Shown in pieces: positions 37,419 to 44,776 of a stretch of 64,000 bases of DNA; within the stretch, counting starts at the first letter, position 1; each line of letters starts with the position of its first letter. The DNA comes from Bog-375 sp049587755. Lineage in GTDB: Bacteria; Acidobacteriota; Terriglobia; Bryobacterales; Bryobacteraceae. The notes under the pieces are model-generated. The model was given only the letters and a program-made list of their open reading frames with translations. It had not been told where the DNA came from and searched no databases. The position numbers and the translations under genes were made by a program. The stretch lies in NCBI GenBank assembly GCA_049587755.1, contig JBAVEN010000012.1:1-64000 (forward strand), given 5' to 3'.

Positions 37419-39263
37419 ATGTCCACAATAGAAGTATCGCCGGCGGAGCCCTCGTCCGCCCACGCCGGCCGTTCGGTCGTCAACGATTTCAGCCTCCAGG
37501 TCGCCACTGTCAACGGGAGCGGCAGCCAGACTGCCAACACCGTTCTGATGCGCGCCATCTTTCAGATGGGCATCCCGGTTTCGGGCAAGAACATGTTCCC
37601 CTCGAACATTGCCGGATTGCCCACTTGGTTTACCATTCGCGCCAGCAAGTACGGCTATGTCGGCCGCCGCAAGGAGATCGATTTCCTCGTAGCGATGAAC
37701 CCGGAAACCGCGCGCGAAGACGTGATGAATCTCGACTCCGGCGCCGCGGTGGTCTACGACGAGCCGCTCAAGCTCAGCGAGCTGCGCAGCGACCTGCACT
37801 TCTACTCCGTGCCGTTTGACAAGCTGGTGGCGCCCGTGTGCCCGGATGCCAAGCTGCGCAAGCTGGTGCGTAACATGATTTACGACGGCGTAGTGGCGTG
37901 GCTGCTGGCGATTGAGATGGAGGAAGTGCACCGCGCGCTTGTGAAGCAGTTCGGCAAGCGCAAGGCGAAGGCCGCCGAGCTCAACTGGGGCGCTGCGCAG
38001 GCCGGTTTCGACTACGCTTCGAAGACATTCACCAAGACCGATCCCTGCCGCGTGGAGCGCATGAACGCCACCGCCGGCAAGATCATTATCGATGGCAACG
38101 CCGCCTGCGCGCTGGGCGCCATGTTCGCCGGCGTCACCGTGGTTACCTGGTATCCCATCACGCCGTCCTCTTCGCTGGTGGAAACGCTGATCGGGTACAT
38201 GCGCCGTTTCCGGGTAGAGCCCGAAACCGGCAAGACCACCTATGCCATTGTGCAGGCCGAGGACGAACTCGCTTCCATCGGCATGGCGCTGGGCGCCGGC
38301 TGGGCGGGAGCGCGCTCCATGACCGCTACCGCCGGCCCCGGCATCTCGTTGATGTCCGAATTCATCGGCCTGGGCTACTACGCCGAAGTGCCGGCAGTAA
38401 TCTTCGACGTGGAGCGCGTCGGCCCGTCCACCGGCCTGCCCACCCGCACCCAGCAGGGCGACCTGCTCACCACCGCGCTCCTTTCGCACGGCGACACCAA
38501 GCACCCCATGTTCTTTCCCTGCTCCATGGAGGAATGCTTCTCGATGACGATCGAGGCTTTCGATTTCGCCGAGCGATTCCAGACGCCGGTCTTCATCATG
38601 ACGGATCTCGATCTCGGAATGAACAATTGGATGTCGGAACCGTTCTCGTACCCGGAGAAGCCCATCAACCGCGGCAAGGTTCTCACGGCGGAAGATCTGG
38701 ACCGGCTGGGCGGGTTCTCCCGTTACCTGGACGTGGATGGCGACGGCGTGGGCTACCGCACGCTCCCCGGCACCAATCACCCCAAGGCCAGCTACTTCGC
38801 CCGCGGCAGCGGCCACAATGAGCACGCGCAGTACACCGAGCGCGAAGACGACTACGTGAATAACGTGGACCGCCTCGCCCACAAGTTTGAGGTGATGCGC
38901 GGCCATGTTCCCGAGCCTGCTCAAGAAACGCGTGCCAACGCCCGCATCGGCATGATTGCCATCGGTAGCTCGGATTACGCCGCGCGCGAAAGCTGCGACC
39001 AGTTACAGGCCGAATATGGCGTCGCCGTGAGCTACCTGCGGCCGCGAGCCTACCCGTTCACGCCGCACCTGAAGGACTTCATCCGCCGCCACGACCGGGT
39101 CTATGTGGTGGATCAGAACCGCGATGCGCAGCTCCTGCTGTTGATGCGCCTGGAACTGGAGCCGGACCTGATCGCGCGGCTGCGCAGCATCCGCTACTAT
39201 GGCGGGCTGCCGATCGACGCCCGCACCATCACCGACGAAATCGTCAAACAGGAGGGAAAATGA
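37419..39263 (+). CDS. korA: 2-oxoacid:acceptor oxidoreductase, fused gamma-alpha subunit
   Basis: A 614-residue subunit of a 2-oxoacid (probably 2-oxoglutarate) ferredoxin oxidoreductase. The N-terminal gamma domain (SGSQTANTVLMRAIFQMGIPVSGKNMFPSNIAGLPTWF) is fused to an alpha pyrimidine-binding domain (GNAACALGAMFAGVTVVTWYPITPSSSLVE) and a C-terminal TKC_II-like domain. The reaction yields acyl-CoA, CO2 and reduced ferredoxin. ATG 37419 has GAAGGG upstream; TTG 37398 is less likely. A TATAAT at 37360-37365 could be its -10, but no good -35 was found. It overlaps korB by ATGA. Confidence 0.93.
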   Translation: MSTIEVSPAEPSSAHAGRSVVNDFSLQVATVNGSGSQTANTVLMRAIFQMGIPVSGKNMFPSNIAGLPTWFTIRASKYGYVGRRKEIDFLVAMNPETAREDVMNLDSGAAVVYDEPLKLSELRSDLHFYSVPFDKLVAPVCPDAKLRKLVRNMIYDGVVAWLLAIEMEEVHRALVKQFGKRKAKAAELNWGAAQAGFDYASKTFTKTDPCRVERMNATAGKIIIDGNAACALGAMFAGVTVVTWYPITPSSSLVETLIGYMRRFRVEPETGKTTYAIVQAEDELASIGMALGAGWAGARSMTATAGPGISLMSEFIGLGYYAEVPAVIFDVERVGPSTGLPTRTQQGDLLTTALLSHGDTKHPMFFPCSMEECFSMTIEAFDFAERFQTPVFIMTDLDLGMNNWMSEPFSYPEKPINRGKVLTAEDLDRLGGFSRYLDVDGDGVGYRTLPGTNHPKASYFARGSGHNEHAQYTEREDDYVNNVDRLAHKFEVMRGHVPEPAQETRANARIGMIAIGSSDYAARESCDQLQAEYGVAVSYLRPRAYPFTPHLKDFIRRHDRVYVVDQNRDAQLLLLMRLELEPDLIARLRSIRYYGGLPIDARTITDEIVKQEGK

Positions 39264-40303
39264 GCACCGCCGCCGCACCGCCTCCCAAGAAAACCAACCG
39301 CATCGGGCTCGAAGTTCTCAGTTACAAAGGCAGCAAGACCACGCTGTGCGCCGGCTGCGGCCACAATGCGATCTCCGAACGCGTGGTGGAATGCTTCTAC
39401 GAGCTCGGCGTGGAGCCGTGGCGGGTGGCCAAGCTCTCCGGCATCGGCTGCTCGTCGAAGTCGCCCGCGTATTTTCTGGGGGCGTCGCACGCCTTCAACG
39501 GAGTGCACGGCCGCATGCCGGCCCTCGCCACCGGCGCCGTCCTGGCCAACTCCAGCCTGCTCGCCCTTGGAGTCACCGGGGATGGCGACACTGCCTCCAT
39601 CGGCCTGGGCCAATTCATGCATATGGTCCGCCGCAACGTCCCGATGATCTGCATCATCGAGGACAACGGCGTGTACGGCCTCACCAAGGGCCAGTTTTCC
39701 GCCACCGCCGATCTGGGTTCCACGCTGAAGACCGGCACACCCAACGATCTGCCGCCGTTCGATTGCTGTGCCCTGGCCCTGAAGTGGGGCGCCACCTTGG
39801 TAGCGCGTTCCTTCAGCGGCGACAAGAGGCAGTTGCAGGCCATCCTGAAGACCGCCATTTCCCATCGCGGCCTCTCGGTGATCGATGTGGTTTCTCCCTG
39901 CGTGACGTTCAACGACCACCAGGGGTCCACCAAGAGCTACTCGTACATGAAGGAGCACGACCTGGTGCTGCACGAGCTGAATTACGTGCCCGCGCGGGAG
40001 GACATCGCGGTGGAGATTCCCGAGGGCGAGGTGATGGACGTGGAACTGCACGACGGTTCTCACCTGCGCATCCGCAAGCTGGGCCGCGATTTCGATCCGA
40101 CTAACCGCCTGGCTGCGCTGGCCGCCATCGAGGACGCCGAGGCCAAGGGCGAAGTCCTCACCGGCGTGCTCTACGTCAACACCGGCAAGCCCACCTTCCT
40201 CGAACTGTTGAACCTGCCGGCCGAGCCCATCGCCACCCTGCCAGAATCGCGCGTGCGCCCGTCGCGCGCGGTACTTGAGGAAGTGATGGAAGAGCTGCGC
40301 TAA
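39260..40303 (+). CDS. korB: 2-oxoacid:acceptor oxidoreductase beta subunit
   Basis: The 347-residue TPP- and iron-sulfur-binding partner of korA. Cysteines at 30, 33, 64 and 214 (CAGC, GIGCSS, SPCVTF) match the four ligands of the single 4Fe-4S cluster. The TPP/Mg motif is GDGDTASIGLGQFMHMVRRN...DNGVYGLTKG (about 107-144). An HAFNGVHGRMPALATG block is characteristic. Start ATG overlaps the korA stop. The pair would generate low-potential ferredoxin and succinyl-CoA, which could feed the methylmalonyl-CoA pathway at 49-60 kb. Confidence 0.95.
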   Translation: MSTAAAPPPKKTNRIGLEVLSYKGSKTTLCAGCGHNAISERVVECFYELGVEPWRVAKLSGIGCSSKSPAYFLGASHAFNGVHGRMPALATGAVLANSSLLALGVTGDGDTASIGLGQFMHMVRRNVPMICIIEDNGVYGLTKGQFSATADLGSTLKTGTPNDLPPFDCCALALKWGATLVARSFSGDKRQLQAILKTAISHRGLSVIDVVSPCVTFNDHQGSTKSYSYMKEHDLVLHELNYVPAREDIAVEIPEGEVMDVELHDGSHLRIRKLGRDFDPTNRLAALAAIEDAEAKGEVLTGVLYVNTGKPTFLELLNLPAEPIATLPESRVRPSRAVLEEVMEELR

Positions 40304-40355
40304 GGCGTTCCGTAACCGCGATACCGTTGCCAGCGGCACTACAATAAGACACAAC

Positions 40356-40394
40356 AAAAAGGCCGGTACACCTTTCGGATGCGCCGGCCTTTTT
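40356..40394. terminator. bidirectional terminator between korB and the PEP-CTERM gene
   Basis: AAAAAGGCCGG (40356-40366) and CCGGCCTTTTT (40384-40394) form a stem with T-runs on both strands and a 17-nt loop. It ends korAB on the plus strand and the convergent PEP-CTERM gene on the minus strand. Confidence 0.85.
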
Positions 40395-40418
40395 GAAAAG
40401 TACTGTTGGCTTGAAGAG

Positions 40419-41072
40419 CTACGCGCGGCGGCGCTTGCGCGCCAAAGCGGCGAGCCCGATGAACGCACCGCCCACCAGCGCCATGGTTGCCGGCTCGGGG
40501 ACGGCGGAGGAATCGAGAAATCCCTGAACCGTCGTGTCCCCAGGAGGGGTGCCGGAATTGGGAGCGACGATCTGTGTTGGGGAGCTAATAGTGAAATAGG
40601 TTGTGCCGAAATCACCGGTCGACGCATTGTTTCCGTCGGGTCCCAGTTGCAGCGGCGACCAGGTGATCGCAATGTCGCTGGAGTCGCTATAGACTGTGCC
40701 ACCGGTGGAAGTACCTACAAACTCCCCGGTGGCATTGTCAGTCGAGTCGGTGATTATCAGGTCAAACGTGAAAACGTCGAACGTCGCGTCGGGGCCTGTT
40801 CCCGATGCCCCACACCCCGTGCACGTGAGCAAGAAGTCTCCGAGATCAATGAATGTCGGCGGGCCCTCGGTGGTGCCTGCGTTTGGCGTGAACACCAGCG
40901 TCGCAGAGCCCCCGGTTCCCCCCGTGCTGTCTAGTGTCAGGCTGCCGGTGGTGAACTCTGTCCCCGACGAGTTCGTGGCGAATAGAATCTCGTCGGCGTT
41001 GGCGCTCGCAGTCAACACAAAGAGGGCCACCGCCGTAATCGCGGCGGCTTGAACGAAACGTTTGACGGTCAT
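40419..41072 (-). CDS. PEP-CTERM sorting-domain protein
   Basis: A 217-residue exported protein. It has a signal peptide (KRFVQAAAITAVALFVLTASANA), a beta-rich Gly/Ser/Thr-rich body, one CTGCG loop, and a C-terminal sorting signal VPEPATMALVGGAFIGLAAL followed by basic RKRRR. PEP-CTERM proteins are processed by exosortase and associated with extracellular polysaccharide. No exosortase is in the window, though glycosyltransferases are. ATG 41072 has AGGAG ten bases upstream; the longer frame adds a charged extension ahead of the signal. Confidence 0.85.
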   Translation of the reverse strand: MTVKRFVQAAAITAVALFVLTASANADEILFATNSSGTEFTTGSLTLDSTGGTGGSATLVFTPNAGTTEGPPTFIDLGDFLLTCTGCGASGTGPDATFDVFTFDLIITDSTDNATGEFVGTSTGGTVYSDSSDIAITWSPLQLGPDGNNASTGDFGTTYFTISSPTQIVAPNSGTPPGDTTVQGFLDSSAVPEPATMALVGGAFIGLAALARKRRRA

Positions 41073-41493
41073 TAAAATTGCTCTCCTGTCGTCCCGAACT
41101 TTCATTGCTATTCTGGCTGGCTTGTGGCCAACCCTGGATTTGTTATGTTCCTCACTATGCTACGGGGGCGGGACCTGTGAATTCAACCCGTAGGCGGGGC
41201 GTTTTCCCCGCCAAGAGTACCATGATGCTGCCCGAAGTACCAGTACTGTTGTGGAAAACGGAGCGGAGTCGATAATGAATATAAGCTCAAATGATTGTGT
41301 GAGTTGTGGGCAGAAAGCCGAAGCCTTCCGGTGCGATTTCATCCCTCCGAGAGACGCGCCAGGCCTATAACGTTAAGTCGCCTTTGCCGACTCCCGATTC
41401 AACGGCACTCCCACCTTGCGGGCCCGTCCCAGGCGATCCGTTGACGCCATGCGGGCTGGGATGAGAACGAAAGAGTAGAGTGTCAGGCGGGGG
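41073..41493. other. non-coding gap with one hairpin
   Basis: No gene is supported here. The region likely holds the PEP-CTERM promoter at its left end. A GGCGGGG/CCCCGCC hairpin with a 6-nt loop lies at 41193-41212. Short open frames in it have no recognisable family or ribosome site. Confidence 0.5.
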
Positions 41494-42138
41494 TCAGTGC
41501 GCGGGCTCGGCCGCTTCGATACGCAACTGCTCATTGCGCAGCTCTTCGGACTCGCTCGCGTCGAAGATGAAATGGCGGGCAAGCAAATCGCGCACCGCGT
41601 ATTCGGCTTTGCCGATGCCGTCCGGGCTGTGGTGCGAAGACCGGGCCAGGATGTGATACAGCTCGTGCGCCAGCACTCTACCCACGGCGCGGCCGAAGAC
41701 CAGTTCGCGATCCTTGGCGGGCACGCCGAGCAAGTCCGCCTGAAGGAAGGAACGGATGCGGCCGCAATCGACCTCGCCGAAAGGCAGGATGACGCCGTCG
41801 CTTTCGTGGGTCCACCCCAGCGCCCCCGGGCCCACCCGGTGCGGGCTGAGGCCGCTCACATCGCATCGGCCCAGGAAGCGGATCACGGCCAGTTGGAGCG
41901 AGACCTGTTTGCCGTTCGCGGCAGCTAACGATCGCCATTCCAGGCCGATTCCCAGGCGGCCCATGATGGCCTCCGATTCGCCGCGGATCGCATCCATCAC
42001 CGCCGCCGGTGGCGGCTGCTGAAACTCGGTGTAAAGAGTCGCCGGCCGCATCGACTGCGCGCACAATGCTGCGGCGCTTGCCAAGAGTGCAGACAGGAAG
42101 GAGATGTGCCGCACTGCCTTCCCGGCTTCCGCGAACAA
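41494..42138 (-). CDS. exported HExxH-type protein, putative zinc peptidase-like
   Basis: A 214-residue protein with a signal peptide (HISFLSALLASAAALCAQ) and a zinc-peptidase-like helix RVLAHELYHILARSSHHSPDGIGKAEY: HELYH plus a downstream Glu in the place of the third ligand. TTG 42138 is the favoured start, with GGGAGG eight bases upstream; GTG 42114 is the alternative. Activity is unproven. It lies 30 bp after the CxxC membrane-protein gene on the same strand, suggesting a two-gene operon. Confidence 0.72.
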   Translation of the reverse strand: MFAEAGKAVRHISFLSALLASAAALCAQSMRPATLYTEFQQPPPAAVMDAIRGESEAIMGRLGIGLEWRSLAAANGKQVSLQLAVIRFLGRCDVSGLSPHRVGPGALGWTHESDGVILPFGEVDCGRIRSFLQADLLGVPAKDRELVFGRAVGRVLAHELYHILARSSHHSPDGIGKAEYAVRDLLARHFIFDASESEELRNEQLRIEAAEPAH

Positions 42139-42168
42139 GGCGCAAGCCTCCCTTCGCTCGGACTCCCG

Positions 42169-42726
42169 CTACCGCATAGGCCGCCCGGTCGACTCAGACA
42201 GACCGGAAACCAGCCCCGGATGCTCGCGGGCCATTTTTCTGGCTGTGTGGCAAGCGAAGCAGATAGGGCTGGCCACCGACAGCGTTTCCTGCAACTGCTC
42301 GGCGGGGATCTCGCTCCATTCCACGGACACTCCATCGGCGCGCAGCACGGCCGGTTTGGCGCCGGCCAGAGAGACTTCGCCGATCGGCCTGCGGCAAGAA
42401 TGGCAGACCTTGCCTGTGTACCAGGTCAACAGGATGTTGCGTACCAGGCAGTCTTCCGGCGACGCCTCAATCTGGCTTAAACACTGCTGGCCGCAGCCGG
42501 CCTTTTCGGGCCACCGGGAGCAGGACTCCAGGCGCAATTGCGGCGGCTTGGCCAAACCCGTTGCCGCTGCATGGCGCGCATCCACCGTTACGCCAGCGGG
42601 ACGCTCATTTTCCGGGCAGGTCACCACCCGGCGGCCTTTGTACTTCCACCAGGCGCCGAGCAGGCGCCAAGCCACAATACTCGCCAGCACCACGACGGCA
42701 GCCACGACCAGGAACGGCACAGCCAT
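42169..42726 (-). CDS. membrane-anchored CxxC-rich protein
   Basis: A 185-residue protein with one N-terminal anchor (VPFLVVAAVVVLASIVAWRLL) and a soluble part holding TCPEN, CSRWPEKAGCGQQC, CHSC and CFACH. The cysteine pairs suggest a zinc ribbon or redox site; a single CxxCH could in principle bind heme. ATG 42726 has GGGAG about eight bases upstream. No named family recognised. It pairs with the HELYH gene downstream. Confidence 0.7.
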   Translation of the reverse strand: MAVPFLVVAAVVVLASIVAWRLLGAWWKYKGRRVVTCPENERPAGVTVDARHAAATGLAKPPQLRLESCSRWPEKAGCGQQCLSQIEASPEDCLVRNILLTWYTGKVCHSCRRPIGEVSLAGAKPAVLRADGVSVEWSEIPAEQLQETLSVASPICFACHTARKMAREHPGLVSGLSESTGRPMR

Positions 42727-42926
42727 ATTACACTCCCTCGTTAACGCATTTGCAACATTACAACCGTTAGGCTTCTGCCGTGATACAAAAGTAAACTCGT
42801 TGAGCGGAAACGGCCAAATCTGTGGTCTCGGCCTTTGGGCCCGCACGAAAAGAGCATCCTGACCCCAGGCGCCTGCGCCATTTCACCCGGTAAGAAAGCG
42901 CGCGGCCGCGCGGCCGCCGCCTTCCG

Positions 42927-43100
42927 CTACAACACTTCCATCCAGCGCGGCGAAGCGGCAAAAGCGGCGTGGATCAATCCGACGTGCGAATACGTCTGCG
43001 GGAAGTTGCCCCACATGCGCTGGGCGTCCGTGTCATAATCCTCGGGCAGAAGCCCCAAAGGCGCCGAAAAACCGCTGCGCGGCGGCGTATTCTCGAAGCC
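42927..43100 (-). pseudogene. C-terminal remnant of a GH15 glucoamylase-like gene
   Basis: The last roughly 50 residues of this frame, GLLPEDYDTDAQRMWGNFPQTYSHVGLIHAAF, match the characteristic C-terminal block of GH15-type glucan/trehalose hydrolases (GNFPQxxSHxGLI). Nothing recognisable of the remaining 500-600 residues exists; upstream of about 43100 the frame turns into unrelated sequence. The true 5' boundary of the remnant is approximate. It faces away from a truncated otsB piece 43 bp further on. Confidence 0.72.
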
Positions 43101-43142
43101 AGCCGCAAGATGGAATAAGTCAGCGTTTTCGGGGGCAAGCAA

Positions 43143-43412
43143 GTGATGAACCTCGTGATGCAGGGCGCTCGTCGTAAGGGCGATGCTCTGGCTTCGGAAC
43201 GGGACCGCTTGCGCTGCAACTGGGTCCTGTTTGTGGGTGACGCCGAGGATGACGAGGATGCATTCGCGCTGAAAGGCAATACCGTTGCCGTGCGCGTGGG
43301 CCGGAAGCGGCAATCGCACGCAGGCTACTTCCTGCGTTCACAAGCCGAAATCGACGAGTTCCTTGAAATGCTGGCTTCGCGGCGAACAACTGTCAAGCCG
43401 CCTCGTGGCTGA
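43143..43412 (+). pseudogene. C-terminal remnant of trehalose-6-phosphate phosphatase
   Basis: This frame reads NWVLFVGDAEDDEDAFALKGNTVAVRVG...SHAGYFLRSQAEIDEFLEMLA. That is the HAD motif IV region (GDxxxDEDAF) and end of OtsB-type trehalose-phosphate phosphatases. About 85 residues remain of an expected 240-270; the HAD motif I with the catalytic Asp is missing, so it cannot be active. In many bacteria otsB sits beside a GH15 gene in trehalose loci, which fits the GH15 scrap next door. Confidence 0.72.
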
Positions 43413-43489
43413 TTACGCGCCCTCTGGTAGCGGCGTTTCGGCCCAGTGTTCGGGTCCCCGTTCCCCACCCGCCGGAACGGCCGGGCTGC

Positions 43490-44776
43490 TTATCCCCTTC
43501 TCTTCCGGTAGCTCCGCGCCAGTTCCATGTAGACGCCTAAGTCGCGGTCCAGATCGGATTGGGTGCCGTCGAAATAGAAATTGCGGATGGGGATGCCGCC
43601 CAGATCGCGGCTGACGCGGGGATAGACGGCTTCGCAGACGATGCCGTTCATGCAGGTGAAGGGGCTGATGTCGATGATGCCAGCCGCGCCTTTCTTCGCC
43701 AGGTAGACGGCCTTGCCGACGTTGAGCACCATTTCGCCGAAGGCGCCTTCGCGCGGCAGGTAGGGGCGGGCACATTCGAGAATCTCGTAGATATCGGGTT
43801 CTTCGCGGCCGGCGAAATCCTCGTGGAAGACTTCCGCCAGGCGGTGCTCATCGTGCTTTTGCACGCGCTGCCGGACCCATGCGCCGAGAGCTTCCAGGCT
43901 CCAGATGCGGTTTTCGAGCTTGAGCTTGCGGAACAGCTCGGAATTGGTGTACCAGACCCACTCGACGATATCGGAAAGCCAGGCCTCGGCTCCGTATTGT
44001 TCCAGCGAGCCGATCAGGTTCTCGTTCGAGAAGGTATTGAGGCGGCAGAAAATCTCGCCGACGATACCGATCAGCGGTGTTTCGCGGTCGCGGCGGGCAT
44101 CCATCTTGCGGAAGCGCTCGCGCGCCCGCAGCATCGATTGTTCGAGCGCCGCCAATTGCTCAACGGGCTCGACGGTGGTGGTTTCGATGGTGCGGCACAG
44201 ATCGGCGAGGCACTCTTCGTAAATGGCTTCGGTGTCGCCGCGCGCCTGCTCATAAGGCCGGCGCATCAGCAGCAGCTTTTCCAGCAGGTCGGCGCAAAGC
44301 AGAGCGCGCCAGCCGCTGCGCACGAACGGCTTGGCCAAGTCGCCCAGCCCCTCGTAGGAATTCTCGCTGGTGGGAGAGAGAATCTGTACCGCCTGGTAAC
44401 CGTTGGAATCCAGCACGTGGCGCAGGTAGGGCGCATACTGGCCGAAGCGGCAGGGGCCTTCGGCGGTGGGCATGAAAAAGGCGATGCGAGTGGGATCCGG
44501 GCGCTTGTCCTCCAGCAGCTTCATGAAATCGCCGACGGTGACCTTAGCGGGATAGCATTCGTCGCCGGAAGTGTAGCGCGCCCCGAGCTCGCGCGTGCGA
44601 TGGTCCGAGGGAGGCGTCGTTTCGGCCTCCAGGCCGATGGCGCGGAAGGCGGCGGCAAAGGCGCGCGCGCTGCCGGCGGCCATCGGCGGAATGTAGATGC
44701 GCTTGCCCGTTACTGAATCGCCGGCCGGGCCGCTTTGGCTTCCGGCGGCGCGGGCATCGTCGAGGACTGGTAGCAT
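43490..44776 (-). CDS. CoA-dehydratase-activase-associated protein (2-hydroxyacyl-CoA dehydratase-like domain)
   Basis: A 428-residue protein corresponding to the C-terminal part of large activase proteins related to 2-hydroxyglutaryl-CoA dehydratase. Cys-containing blocks SGDECYPAKVTVGDFMKLL, TAEGPCRFGQYAPYLR, VGEIFCRLNTFSNE and ISPFTCMNGIVCEAV are candidate iron-sulfur ligands. ATG 44776 has AAAGGAA seven bases upstream and overlaps the end of the upstream gene by 67 bp in another frame. It is normally one chain with its partner; here it is split in two. Confidence 0.82.
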   Translation of the reverse strand: MLPVLDDARAAGSQSGPAGDSVTGKRIYIPPMAAGSARAFAAAFRAIGLEAETTPPSDHRTRELGARYTSGDECYPAKVTVGDFMKLLEDKRPDPTRIAFFMPTAEGPCRFGQYAPYLRHVLDSNGYQAVQILSPTSENSYEGLGDLAKPFVRSGWRALLCADLLEKLLLMRRPYEQARGDTEAIYEECLADLCRTIETTTVEPVEQLAALEQSMLRARERFRKMDARRDRETPLIGIVGEIFCRLNTFSNENLIGSLEQYGAEAWLSDIVEWVWYTNSELFRKLKLENRIWSLEALGAWVRQRVQKHDEHRLAEVFHEDFAGREEPDIYEILECARPYLPREGAFGEMVLNVGKAVYLAKKGAAGIIDISPFTCMNGIVCEAVYPRVSRDLGGIPIRNFYFDGTQSDLDRDLGVYMELARSYRKRRG

